Assembly: GCA_035528375.1 (NCBI GenBank)
Contig: DATKYS010000057.1
Location: forward strand, 1-10,702
Direction: 5' to 3'
DNA from: a bacterium
GTDB lineage: Bacteria; RBG-13-66-14
Length of the DNA stretch: 10,702 nucleotides
Position 1 is the first letter of the stretch; each line of letters starts with the position of its first letter. A program made the position numbers and the translations under genes. The notes beneath the pieces were generated by a model. The model searched no databases. It was not told where the DNA came from and saw only the letters and a program-made list of their open reading frames with translations. Positions 1-8,422 of this stretch are shown here, in pieces.

Positions 1-1
1 C

Positions 2-238
2 GGCGAGACGACGATCAACTTCTCGCTGCCGTCGGACTCGCACGTCCGTCTGGCGGTTTACGACCTGTCGGGCCGTCTGATCACGACGCTGGTTGACGAC
101 ACACTGACGGCCGGCCGTCACACGCTCGGCTGGGACGGCACTGCCTCCCGCGGGACGAGCGTGCAGAGCGGCGTTTACTTCTACAAACTCGATACCGAAA
201 CCGACAGCGCAACCCGGCGACTGGTCCTCGTTCGCTAA
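2..238 (+). CDS. C-terminal end of a secreted protein with a FlgD-like Ig domain (partial)
   Basis: The reading frame is open from the left edge (78 codons) to TAA at 236-238, so the start and most of the protein lie outside the window. The visible part reads as one complete C-terminal FlgD-type Ig-like domain. It has a beta-strand 'TTINFSLP' opening, then 'VRLAVYDLSGRLITTL', a turn with 'AGRHTLGWDG', then 'SGVYFYKL', ending in 'RRLVLVR'. In the FCB group and related phyla this domain sits at the extreme C-terminus of large secreted or surface proteins, where it resembles type IX secretion sorting tails. Which protein it ends cannot be said, because the catalytic or binding part is missing. 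The next gene begins 19 nt downstream with its own good ribosome-binding site, so the two are probably co-transcribed. The domain call is fairly secure; a role in secretion is inference. Confidence 0.82.
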   Translation, partial: GETTINFSLPSDSHVRLAVYDLSGRLITTLVDDTLTAGRHTLGWDGTASRGTSVQSGVYFYKLDTETDSATRRLVLVR

Positions 239-257
239 GCACAAGGAGGAAAACCCC

Positions 258-1073
258 GTGAAGGACAAAACCCTAGTAGTCGGGCTCGTGGTCGTCGGAC
301 TGGCGCTTATGGTTGCCGGCTGCACCGAGGTCACGGTACCCATTCCCTCGAACCCCGAGCAGCTCTGCGACGAAGGCTGGAGAGCCCTCCTCGCCGGTGA
401 CGACACCAGCGCCCAGTACAACTTCGAGCAAGCCCTGGAGATTGATCAGGCATACACCAACGCCTGGAACGGCCTCGGCTGGGTGGCGCTCACCAGGGAC
501 GACTACGATGCCGCCTTCCAGAGCTTCTCTTACGCCAAGCAGACGATCGGCAACCCGCTCGATCAGGAAACGACGGAGAGGCAGAACCTCTACTTCAAGT
601 TCTACATGGACGCCTACTACGGCTCCGGCCTCACCTTCTACCTGGCCGGCAATGCAGACACGGAATACTACGACCGGGCGATTGATGAGTTCGAAATCGC
701 CTGCAAGGCCGACTCCGAGGCGACCAACGGCGACAACCCCCTCGATGATTATTCGGCCGACGGAGACTCAGACTGGAAGTTCGACTGGAACTACGGCAAC
801 TGGTACTTCAGGGACTTGAAGGACAACTCCTACGCCCTGTCCACCTGGCACATTCAACTCTACGCCGCGATGGCCTACATGCTGGCCGACGGCAATATGG
901 CCAAGGCCGTCGCCCACATCAACCTCTGCCGTGAGCGTATCGAGGAGACACCCGACTTCGTCGCCAGCGACTGGCAGGACGTCAACGAAGAGGTGGACCG
1001 CCTCCTGGAGATGAACCCCGATCCCGACCTGCTGACCTACCCCTACGGTTACCCATACAACCCGAACCCCTAG
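258..1073 (+). CDS. TPR-repeat lipoprotein
   Basis: This is a 271-residue lipoprotein of unknown role. The GTG start is supported by AAGGAGGA at 243-250, seven nt upstream. Residues 1-21 form a lipoprotein signal peptide (two Lys, a Val/Leu/Gly core) ending in the lipobox VAGC, with Cys22 as the lipidated residue. Thr at +2, rather than Asp, is compatible with outer-membrane sorting. Residues about 34-105 hold two TPR units (for example 'AWNGLGWVALTRDDYDAAF'). A third, more divergent unit lies around 118-155, and another helical pair follows near 195-230. Between them is an acidic, Trp/Tyr-rich stretch (about 158-190) that is not TPR-like. The C-terminus is a short Tyr/Pro/Asn tail. TPR lipoproteins usually act as scaffolds for envelope complexes; no partner can be named. 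Two terminators follow, so the gene ends its operon. Confidence 0.85.
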   Translation: MKDKTLVVGLVVVGLALMVAGCTEVTVPIPSNPEQLCDEGWRALLAGDDTSAQYNFEQALEIDQAYTNAWNGLGWVALTRDDYDAAFQSFSYAKQTIGNPLDQETTERQNLYFKFYMDAYYGSGLTFYLAGNADTEYYDRAIDEFEIACKADSEATNGDNPLDDYSADGDSDWKFDWNYGNWYFRDLKDNSYALSTWHIQLYAAMAYMLADGNMAKAVAHINLCRERIEETPDFVASDWQDVNEEVDRLLEMNPDPDLLTYPYGYPYNPNP

Positions 1074-1088
1074 CGTCATGAGGGATGG

Positions 1089-1114
1089 AAGGGGGCCTAT
1101 TTGGCCCCCTTTTT
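1089..1114 (+). terminator. Intrinsic terminator, first of a tandem pair
   Basis: A GGGGGCC stem arm at 1091-1097, a TATTT loop and the GGCCCCC arm at 1103-1109 are followed directly by five T (1110-1114). AA at 1089-1090 can pair with the first two T. It lies 15 nt after the stop of the TPR lipoprotein and is a classical Rho-independent terminator. Confidence 0.93.
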
Positions 1115-1160
1115 ATGTTACGGTCACGCTCAGTGTCGGACACTTCTTTCAGTTTGAAGT

Positions 1161-1186
1161 AGGGGGCCTTTCGGGCCCCCTTTTTT
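1161..1186 (+). terminator. Intrinsic terminator, second of a tandem pair
   Basis: The same 7-bp stem as the terminator 70 nt upstream (GGGGGCC 1162-1168, GGCCCCC 1174-1180) is present with a different loop (TTTCG) and a run of six T (1181-1186). It insulates the DUF2723 gene's promoter, which begins about 35 nt downstream. The shared stem suggests local duplication or selection for a preferred terminator sequence. Confidence 0.92.
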
Positions 1187-1219
1187 ACGTCCCGGTTGAA
1201 CCTAGCCCAATGACCGTTA

Positions 1220-1228
1220 TGGTATATT
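1220..1228 (+). promoter_or_regulatory. Predicted extended -10 promoter for the DUF2723 gene
   Basis: TGG-TATATT fits the extended -10 pattern TGnTATAAT with five of six hexamer matches. A TTGAAC at 1196-1201 is 21 nt away, too far for a normal -35 spacing, so the extended -10 would carry recognition. The site lies just after the second terminator and about 24 nt before the TTG start, a sensible leader length. Prediction from sequence only. Confidence 0.55.
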
Positions 1229-1251
1229 GACCACTGCACCCGGGGGGTTCG

Positions 1252-3105
1252 TTGACGGAGGCCATCAAATCCAAGGGGAGCGACTTCTGGCCGGTCCTGG
1301 CGCTTGGCGGGCTCGTCCTCGTCGCGTACCTGGCGGTCTCGCCCGCCGGGTTCTCCCTGGGCGACGGACCCGAGCTGGCCGCCTCCGCTGTCCTTCTCGG
1401 GATTCCCCACCCGCCCGGGTATCCCCTCTTCATCAACCTGGGCCACCTGTTCACCGCGCTCGCGGGCGACGGGCTCTTGGGTCTGCGCCTTTTGAACGTC
1501 CTCGCCGTTTCCGCCGCGGCGGGTTTCGTCTTCGGTGCCCTGGGCGCGCTCGGGCTCAGGCGGACGTCGGCCTTTCTCGCGACCCTTTTATTCTCCGCCT
1601 CCGCCATCGCCGTCCGGGGGGCGGTCTTCGTCGAGGTTTACGGCTTCACCCTGCTAGGCCTCGCTGTGGTTCTATGGGCGATTATCCGCAGCCGGGGCGA
1701 CAAGGCGACGACCCGGGACCTCCTCGCGCTGGCCCTCTGTTACGGTCTGGCCCTGGCCCACCACATCACCCAAATTTTCCTGGCGCCGGCCGTCCTCTAC
1801 GTTTTAATCAGGTACGCGCGGGAAAAGAAACCGCCGGCGGCCTTCTACGCCCTGTTTACGACGGCGGGGCTCCTCGGCCTCTCGGCCTACCTCTACCTCC
1901 CGGTCCGGACAGCCGCGGGCCCGGCCGTCGCCTGGTTCTCACCGGACAGCCTGGAGAGGCTGGGCTTCGTCCTCGGGGGCGCCAGCTACGGCGAGTACTG
2001 GGGCGTGAGCGGCGGTTACTTCTGGAGCAACGCGGGGCTGCTGGGCGGGTACCTCTTGGGTCAGCTCCCGGTGTACCTCGTCGGGGCGTCCCTGGCCGGG
2101 TTCGCGCTCTTGGTCCGGCGGCGGCCGGTGCTGACGGTTGCCCTGGCCGCGGGGGCGCTGGCCGACCTCTACTGGGCGGCGCGGTACGCCGTCATCGGGC
2201 TCGAGGTCTTCTTCCTCCTGGGGTGCTTCCTCTTCGTCTTCGCGGCGGTGTACGCGCTCGGATACGCGCTGGACCGCCTGTTCACCTTCGTCGAGGAGCG
2301 GAGGGTGGGGCTGCTATGCGCGGTCCGGGGAGCGGGCTCGGCCGCCGTAGCCGTCCTGGCCGTGGCCGGCTTCCTGAACGCCTCGGTGCCGGAGGATCTG
2401 GCGGTGCGGCCCCACGGTGCGAACCTCTTGCGCTGCCCGCCGCCGGATGCCGCGGTCCTCTTCACGGGGGACCTCAGCTTCCCCCTCCTCTACCGTCACT
2501 ACGCCCGCGACGGGCGGCCGGATGTCGTCGTGGCGGACGAGGCCGGGATGATAACCTCCCCCCGGGTTCAGGCGCTGGTCCGGCGGCGAATTTCCGACGG
2601 CGCCGAGGCGTTCTACTCCGACCCCCCCCAGAGCGCGAACCGGTTCCCCGCGGCCCGCTGGGGCTACGGTTACCTCTTCCCCCCCGTGGCGGCGACGACG
2701 TCGGCCCGGCCCACGGCGTACCTCGAGGCGGTCGGGCCCGGCGGGATTTACGCCGACGAGACGGCCGCTCGCTACCTCCTGGCCCGCTTCGAAACCCCGG
2801 GCGGCGCCCCGCTGTGGGAGGTCGCCGGAGAACGAGCCTCGGAGTACGCCGGGGTTTCGCCCCACGCCCACCTCGCCCTGGGCCGGTGGCTGTTGGAGAG
2901 AAATCCCGGCGCCGCGGCGGAGGAGTTCCGTCGGGCCGCGGAGCTGAATCCCTGGATGCCCAGCGCCCGTTACAGCCTTGCCCTGGCTCTTCTGGCCGCG
3001 GGAGACGCACCCGGGGCCCGGGACGAGCTCGAGGCGGCCCTCGCCGGTTTCGCCGAGCCCGAGGTCAAGATTCTCGCGGAGCGCCTCTTGTCCGATCTGC
3101 GCTAG
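1252..3105 (+). CDS. DUF2723 / GT117-type polytopic glycosyltransferase with C-terminal TPR tail
   Basis: This 617-residue membrane protein has the hallmark N-terminal motif of the DUF2723 family: GDGPE at 37-41 followed by 'LGIPHPPGYPLF' near 49-60. Family members, including human TMEM260, are GT-C-fold protein O-mannosyltransferases or relatives. Asp38 and Glu41 sit where GT-C enzymes place the acidic catalytic residues of the first external loop. About ten hydrophobic segments run to roughly residue 370. A soluble domain follows with the family's 'LFTGDLSFPLLYRHYARDG' and 'PDVVVAD' signatures, then two TPR-like units in the last 80 or so residues. The enzyme probably transfers a sugar from a polyprenyl donor on the outer face of the inner membrane; the acceptor is unknown. 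The start is TTG, with GGGGGG at 1242-1247 four nt upstream, and the in-frame TGA at 1228 rules out a longer N-terminus with an ordinary start. The gene appears monocistronic, with a new promoter before glmS. Confidence 0.85.
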   Translation: MTEAIKSKGSDFWPVLALGGLVLVAYLAVSPAGFSLGDGPELAASAVLLGIPHPPGYPLFINLGHLFTALAGDGLLGLRLLNVLAVSAAAGFVFGALGALGLRRTSAFLATLLFSASAIAVRGAVFVEVYGFTLLGLAVVLWAIIRSRGDKATTRDLLALALCYGLALAHHITQIFLAPAVLYVLIRYAREKKPPAAFYALFTTAGLLGLSAYLYLPVRTAAGPAVAWFSPDSLERLGFVLGGASYGEYWGVSGGYFWSNAGLLGGYLLGQLPVYLVGASLAGFALLVRRRPVLTVALAAGALADLYWAARYAVIGLEVFFLLGCFLFVFAAVYALGYALDRLFTFVEERRVGLLCAVRGAGSAAVAVLAVAGFLNASVPEDLAVRPHGANLLRCPPPDAAVLFTGDLSFPLLYRHYARDGRPDVVVADEAGMITSPRVQALVRRRISDGAEAFYSDPPQSANRFPAARWGYGYLFPPVAATTSARPTAYLEAVGPGGIYADETAARYLLARFETPGGAPLWEVAGERASEYAGVSPHAHLALGRWLLERNPGAAAEEFRRAAELNPWMPSARYSLALALLAAGDAPGARDELEAALAGFAEPEVKILAERLLSDLR

Positions 3106-3123
3106 CGGCCCGGCCTGCGAGCC

Positions 3124-3132
3124 TGCTATAAT
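3124..3132 (+). promoter_or_regulatory. Predicted extended -10 promoter for glmS
   Basis: TGC-TATAAT is a perfect extended -10 element. No -35 hexamer is visible 16-18 nt upstream, where the sequence is GC-rich. It begins 19 nt after the DUF2723 stop codon. Transcription would start near 3139, giving a leader of about 58 nt that contains the palindrome at 3152-3171. Confidence 0.72.
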
Positions 3133-3151
3133 CATCGAACGTAGAAGGAGA

Positions 3152-3171
3152 CAAGGGGTTTAAACCCCTTG
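3152..3171. repeat. 20-bp perfect palindrome in the glmS leader
   Basis: CAAGGGGTTT at 3152-3161 is followed immediately by its exact reverse complement at 3162-3171. It lies about 13 nt downstream of the predicted transcription start and 15 nt upstream of the glmS Shine-Dalgarno. As DNA it could be a dimeric-regulator operator; as RNA a hairpin with a small loop. There is no following T run, so it is not an ordinary terminator. Confidence 0.85.
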
Positions 3172-3196
3172 CCCCCAGACGTCGCCGGAGGTTTTC

Positions 3197-5029
<1,833 letters not shown>

Positions 5030-5086
5030 TTTTCCCCGACCGCGACGCGGTGCGATGACGGGCCACCTCCGACGGGCGGCAGGACC

Positions 5087-5827
5087 ATGCTTCTGGCCGA
5101 CAGACCACGCTGGGTGAAGCTCCTCGTCACCCTCGGGGCGGCGGGGGCCGCCCTTCTCTTCGCCCCTCTGGCGACCCGGCTGCACGGCGTCGAGGCCTAC
5201 ACCGGTCTGGCGACGGCGGTGGCCGCCGTCTCGGCGGGTTTTCTCCCGCCCCTGTGGGCCCTGGCCGGAGCCGCCCTGCCCCTCCTGCTCGGCGCAATCG
5301 GGCTGCCGGTCCTCCCGGGGGGTAACGCGGGGCTCGGATTCTTCGCCTCGGGGGCCGGCGGTTACGCCCTGGCCCCGCTCTTTTTCGCCGGCCTCGGCGG
5401 GCTCTTTCTCTGGCTGAGCTGGAACGAGCCGCGGCCCGGCACCTTCGCCCTGGGGCTGTTCGTGGCCCTCGTGGCTTCCAACCTGACCGGGACGCTCTGG
5501 CTCGTCGGCCCGGGCGGGTATTCCTGGATCGAGACCTTCCGGCTCGGTACGCTCTGGATGGCCGTGGGCGACTTTTTCCGCTCAGGTATAGCCTTCAGCG
5601 TCTTCTTCTTCTACCGGCGGGAGACGAGGCGGCGGGATGTCGTCCGGCGGCAAAGGTCGGAGCGCCGTCGGCGGAAGGAGGAGCGTTACGCGCTCCTGGA
5701 AGCCCTGGACCGGGAGGAGAAAAAACCGCCCGAGGGCGGCGATGTGGACGGGGAGGAGGTGGAGCGGGCCCGGCGGGAGCTGAAGGCGCGCGAGGAGGAG
5801 GACCTGCCGCCCTACTTCAGGCTCTAG
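5087..5827 (+). CDS. Divergent BioY-like membrane protein with charged C-terminal tail
   Basis: This 246-residue protein has about six hydrophobic segments in residues 10-176 and then a very charged, Arg/Glu-rich tail of about 70 residues. The membrane part resembles BioY, the substrate-binding S component of ECF biotin transporters. 'LLLGAIGLPVLPGGNAGLGF' at 67-86 followed by 'GAGGYALAPLFFAG' matches the BioY core (GLPVFAGG, GPTGGY). 'TLWMAVGDFFRSG' at 155-167 sits where BioY has PFxPGDxxK, keeping the Asp (162) but with Arg for Lys and no PF-P. The N-terminal PVPLTLQ-type motif is not recognisable. No EcfA or EcfT genes are nearby; solitary BioY proteins are known. Biotin uptake is plausible, but the substrate may have changed. 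The tail (residues 177-246, likely partly coiled coil) is unusual for the family. The ATG has AGGA at 5081-5084, a short two-nt spacing. The stop codon overlaps that of the convergent VanZ-like gene. Confidence 0.7.
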   Translation: MLLADRPRWVKLLVTLGAAGAALLFAPLATRLHGVEAYTGLATAVAAVSAGFLPPLWALAGAALPLLLGAIGLPVLPGGNAGLGFFASGAGGYALAPLFFAGLGGLFLWLSWNEPRPGTFALGLFVALVASNLTGTLWLVGPGGYSWIETFRLGTLWMAVGDFFRSGIAFSVFFFYRRETRRRDVVRRQRSERRRRKEERYALLEALDREEKKPPEGGDVDGEEVERARRELKAREEEDLPPYFRL

Positions 5828-6288
5828 GCCGTTCCGGGTCCCGGCGGTCGTTTCGATTTTTGGATTACGCCGCGTCGGCGCAAGGCCCGCCGGAAGAGCT
5901 TCCAGCAAAAAGTCACCGCCAGGATGGCCCCGCCCATGTCGGCGAGGCCGTCGTAGAAGGAGGGGTTCCGCCCCGGTACACGGGCCTGGTGCAGCTCATC
6001 GAAGACGGCGTAGAGCGTTACGATGACGACGGCCAGGAGTATCGGCCGAAAATCCGGCTTTCCTCCGCGGTGGCGCACGCCCAGCGCCAGGTAGGCCAGG
6101 ACCCCCAGGATGCCGAAGGCTGCTGCGTGCTCCAGCTTGTCCAGACCGGGGAAAATTAAAGGCGGCTGCGGCAGCTCGCTCGCTTCCGACAGGAAGAAGA
6201 TACCGACCATCCCCGCCAGAAGCCCGACGGAGGCCAGTATGCGCCCGATTCTTCCGGGCCAGACGCGCGGCTCACCCTCGCCTGACAA
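5824..6288 (-). CDS. VanZ-like family membrane protein
   Basis: This is a 154-residue protein with four predicted transmembrane helices (about 16-34, 53-70, 81-98, 113-130) and a basic C-terminal tail. It carries both VanZ-family signatures. The first is DKLEH with a following helix at 50-70. The second is 'DELHQARVPGRNPSFYDGLA' near 97-116, matching the DExHQ...PGR...xDxxAD pattern. VanZ itself gives low-level teicoplanin resistance in enterococci, but most members of this small family have no assigned role, so resistance should not be assumed. The start is TTG (minus strand, 6288-6286) with a GGGGGGA tract only two nt upstream. No better in-frame ATG lies near the N-terminus. A terminator for the upstream lipoprotein gene lies just before it, so it depends on read-through or a weak local promoter; an AATAAT at 6371-6366 is the only candidate I see. 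The TAG stop shares CTAG with the opposing gene. Confidence 0.85.
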   Translation of the reverse strand: MSGEGEPRVWPGRIGRILASVGLLAGMVGIFFLSEASELPQPPLIFPGLDKLEHAAAFGILGVLAYLALGVRHRGGKPDFRPILLAVVIVTLYAVFDELHQARVPGRNPSFYDGLADMGGAILAVTFCWKLFRRALRRRGVIQKSKRPPGPGTA

Positions 6289-6299
6289 ATCCCCCCTGT

Positions 6300-6335
6300 A
6301 AAAAAAACCTCAGCCCGCCCCGAGGCGGGCCTTTT
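6300..6335 (-). terminator. Intrinsic terminator after the TPR/periplasmic-binding lipoprotein gene (possibly bidirectional)
   Basis: The inverted repeat GCCCGCC (6313-6319) and GGCGGGC (6324-6330) has a four-nt loop. On the minus strand the hairpin is followed by TGAGG and then eight T (6307-6300), which would end transcription from the lipoprotein gene 90 nt upstream. On the plus strand it is followed by CTTTT (6331-6335), so weak bidirectional action is possible. The minus-strand T tract ends 11 nt before the VanZ start codon, so a transcript for VanZ must pass it or begin very close by. Confidence 0.75.
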
Positions 6336-6426
6336 GCGACCTTCTACGCCACCGGAAAAATCCGTATTATTCCGTTCGTCGAGTGCTTTTCTTTATCACC
6401 TTTATCAACTGGCCCCACTCGTCCAC

Positions 6427-8187
6427 TTAAAAATCGCCCAGGCCGGTCCCGAACTCCACTATCTCATTCTCCTGGATGGTCAGGATGGTCAGCGGCTTAT
6501 GGGCCTCGCCGTCGGCGTCGAAGCTGGTCTTGCCGACGATGCCGGGGTAGTCGCGGACCGCGAGGAGGCGGTCGGCCAGTTCCGAGCGGGAGACGGCCCC
6601 CGAGTCCAGGGTCGCGGCGATGATGCCGAAGGTGTCGTAGGCGTGGGCGGCGAGGTAGGAGGGTTCGTCCCCCGCCCGCCCCCGGAAGCCGACGATGAAG
6701 GACTGGACCTCGGGCCGCCGGCTCCGGGAGAAGATGGCGTCGCAGAAGATGGCCCCCTCCACGTACCGCAGGCCCATCCGCGTCACCGACTCGGCGTTCC
6801 AACCGTTCCCCCCCACCAGCTCGGCCACGATGCCGTAGTACACGAGCTGCGCCGCCAGCTCGGTGAGGGTCGGCTGGTGCCCCGGGATGAAGATGGCGTC
6901 CAGACCCAGCTTGCGGAAGACCTGGCACTCCTCGGTGTAGGACTTGTCCTCCAGCGGGTAGCCCTGCTCGGTCACCACGGAGATGCCGAATCCCGGCGCG
7001 ATGCGCTTGAAAGCGTCGCGCATCCCCTCGCCGTAAGCCGTCTCCTCGAAGAGGATGCCGAAGCGGTCGAGGTGGAGGCGCTCGGAGCAGAACTTGGCCA
7101 GGGTTTCGCACTGGGCCTCGTAAGTCAGCGCGTTGCGGAAGGCGAAGGGCGAGAGCGCGGCGAGGCCCTTCTCCGTGGCCGCGGGGGTGACCAGGGGCAT
7201 CCGGTACTCGTCGGCCCACGGGATGCAGGCGCGGAAGGCGGTGGAGGATAGCGGTCCGATGACCGCGATGGCTTGGGATTCCTCCGCCAGGCTCCGCAGG
7301 CCCCTGACGGCGCCCTCGTCGGTGTCCCCGCTGTCGGCGACCACCACCTCTAGCTTGCGGCTGTGGGAGGCGTTGTACTCCGAGGCGGCCACCTCGACGG
7401 CGTAGCGCACCTCGCGCCCGTAGGGGGCCATGTCCCCCGTGAGCGGCACCAGGCAGCCGATGACCTTGGGCTTGAGGGCCATGCCCGCGGTTATTTCCTC
7501 CAGGAGCGCGGGGGCCTTGTCGCGGAATTCGGTGGCCAGGGGGTGCTCGGTGAGCCGGCGGAGGTAGAGGGCGGCCGACTCCATGTCGCCCCGCCCGTAA
7601 GCCTCCGTGCCCAGCGTGTAGAGGAGGTACGCCCCGAGGTAGGTGTTCTCGAACTCCTCGAGGAGCTGCCGCTGGTGCTCCCGGTCCAGCACTTCGTAGT
7701 GCTGGGTGAAGCCCTCGAGGGCCGTTTCGGCCAGCCGGTTGTCGGGGTCGGCGGCGATTTTGGCCAGGGCGTAGGCCGCCTCGAAGTACTCCCCCTGCTC
7801 GCTCAACGCCCGGGCGTAGAGAACCTGGGCGTCCTCGGCCAGCTCGTGGCGGGGGAACTCCTTCAAGAAGTCGGCGAAATCGCTTTCCGCCTCGGCGAAC
7901 CGGCCGACCCGCAGCTTCGAGTAGGCCAGGCGGTAGAGGGCGATGGGGTAGAGCCGCGTGTAGGAGTAAACGTCCACGACGGCCTGGAACCCCTGGATGG
8001 CGCCGGCGTAGTCCTTCGCCTCGTAGGCCGCGTTCGCCCGCTCGAAGTGTTCCCGGGCGCGGTCGGGTATCTCGCCGTTCTCGGGCTGGCAGGCGCCGAT
8101 GACGAGCGCGAGGACGACCAACGAGAGCGGTCCCGGCAGGGGGATTTGCCTCCGGGCGCAGACATGCCTTCGGCCGCGGATACTCAA
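6427..8187 (-). CDS. TPR / type-1 periplasmic-binding-protein lipoprotein (LpoA-like architecture)
   Basis: With the chosen start the protein has 586 residues. Residues 1-32 form a lipoprotein signal peptide with several Arg, a hydrophobic core and the lipobox VIGAC (Cys33). Residues about 42-235 contain TPR-like helical repeats (for example 'ERANAAYEAKDYAGAIQGF'). From about 240 to the C-terminus is a Leu/Ile/Val-binding-type fold: 'VIGCLVPLTGDMAPYG', then 'VIGPLSSTAF', 'PLVTPAAT', 'YGEGMRDAF', and 'AHAYDTFGII' late in the domain. TPR plus this fold on a lipoprotein is the architecture of LpoA, the activator of PBP1A, so a cell-wall role is possible. Retained TPAAT and GPLSST motifs, which line the amino-acid pocket in LIV-binding proteins, argue that it may still bind a ligand. 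No ABC permease is adjacent. The TTG at 8187 is preferred over the in-frame GTG at 8226 because GGAGGG lies five nt upstream and the promoter at 8241-8270 leaves no leader for the longer form. Confidence 0.85.
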   Translation of the reverse strand: MSIRGRRHVCARRQIPLPGPLSLVVLALVIGACQPENGEIPDRAREHFERANAAYEAKDYAGAIQGFQAVVDVYSYTRLYPIALYRLAYSKLRVGRFAEAESDFADFLKEFPRHELAEDAQVLYARALSEQGEYFEAAYALAKIAADPDNRLAETALEGFTQHYEVLDREHQRQLLEEFENTYLGAYLLYTLGTEAYGRGDMESAALYLRRLTEHPLATEFRDKAPALLEEITAGMALKPKVIGCLVPLTGDMAPYGREVRYAVEVAASEYNASHSRKLEVVVADSGDTDEGAVRGLRSLAEESQAIAVIGPLSSTAFRACIPWADEYRMPLVTPAATEKGLAALSPFAFRNALTYEAQCETLAKFCSERLHLDRFGILFEETAYGEGMRDAFKRIAPGFGISVVTEQGYPLEDKSYTEECQVFRKLGLDAIFIPGHQPTLTELAAQLVYYGIVAELVGGNGWNAESVTRMGLRYVEGAIFCDAIFSRSRRPEVQSFIVGFRGRAGDEPSYLAAHAYDTFGIIAATLDSGAVSRSELADRLLAVRDYPGIVGKTSFDADGEAHKPLTILTIQENEIVEFGTGLGDF

Positions 8188-8240
8188 GCCGACCCTCCAC
8201 GGGGGCGTTAAAGACGGGAGACGCACGGTCCCGAGAGGGA

Positions 8241-8270
8241 ATTATACCCCGGCGGCCCCGGGATGGTCAA
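8241..8270 (-). promoter_or_regulatory. Predicted sigma70-type promoter for the TPR/periplasmic-binding lipoprotein
   Basis: On the minus strand, TTGACC (8270-8265) and a perfect TATAAT (8246-8241) are separated by 18 nt. This is the best two-box promoter in the window. Transcription would begin near 8234, giving a leader of about 47 nt to the TTG start with its GGAGGG. Confidence 0.75.
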
Positions 8271-8337
8271 AGGCCGCGGAAGTTCGCGCCGTCTCCGTAA
8301 GCGGGCGGGTCGGTACTCCATAAAAGAGCCTTTACGG

Positions 8338-8385
8338 CTGCGCCGTCGCAGTTACGCCGGGGCTTTACTACGTTGCGCCGGGGGC
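8338..8385. repeat. Short inverted and direct repeats in the divergent intergenic region
   Basis: CTGCG-CCGT-CGCAG (8338-8351) is a perfect 5-bp-arm inverted repeat. It is followed by two near-identical direct repeats 21 bp apart: GTTACGCCGGGG (8351-8362) and GTTGCGCCGGGG (8372-8383), differing at one base. They lie just upstream of the predicted promoter of the PilB/GspE-like gene. Two-helical-turn spacing would suit binding of an activator or repressor on one DNA face. In GC-rich DNA, chance is a serious alternative. Confidence 0.4.
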
Positions 8386-8393
8386 GTTACGTT

Positions 8394-8422
8394 TTGCGCT
8401 GCGGTGTCACTTCTGGTAGACT
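8394..8422 (+). promoter_or_regulatory. Predicted promoter for the PilB/GspE-like gene
   Basis: TTGCGC (8394-8399), a 17-nt spacer and TAGACT (8417-8422) preceded by TGG form a moderate -35/extended -10 promoter. Transcription would start around 8429, about 20 nt before the GTG start. That is consistent with GTG at 8449 and excludes starts further upstream. Confidence 0.5.

Noticed and set aside
1227-3131. Long plus-strand open frame overlapping the DUF2723 gene in another frame
   Set aside because: It is an Arg/Gly/Pro-rich translation typical of a GC-rich out-of-frame shadow, while the alternative frame has clear family motifs and a hydrophobic pattern.
3106-3196. glmS ribozyme/riboswitch upstream of glmS
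   Set aside because: The leader after the promoter is only about 58 nt and is dominated by one palindrome. The ribozyme core needs well over 100 nt of conserved structure.
6497-8200. Long minus-strand open frame overlapping the TPR/periplasmic-binding lipoprotein in another frame
   Set aside because: It is an Arg/Gly/Pro-rich composition without motifs; the overlapping frame has a lipobox, TPRs and a clear binding-protein domain.
8188-8226. GTG 8226 as start of the TPR/periplasmic-binding lipoprotein
   Set aside because: The predicted transcription start near 8234 leaves only a few nt of leader, whereas TTG 8187 has GGAGGG at good spacing and gives a normal signal peptide length.
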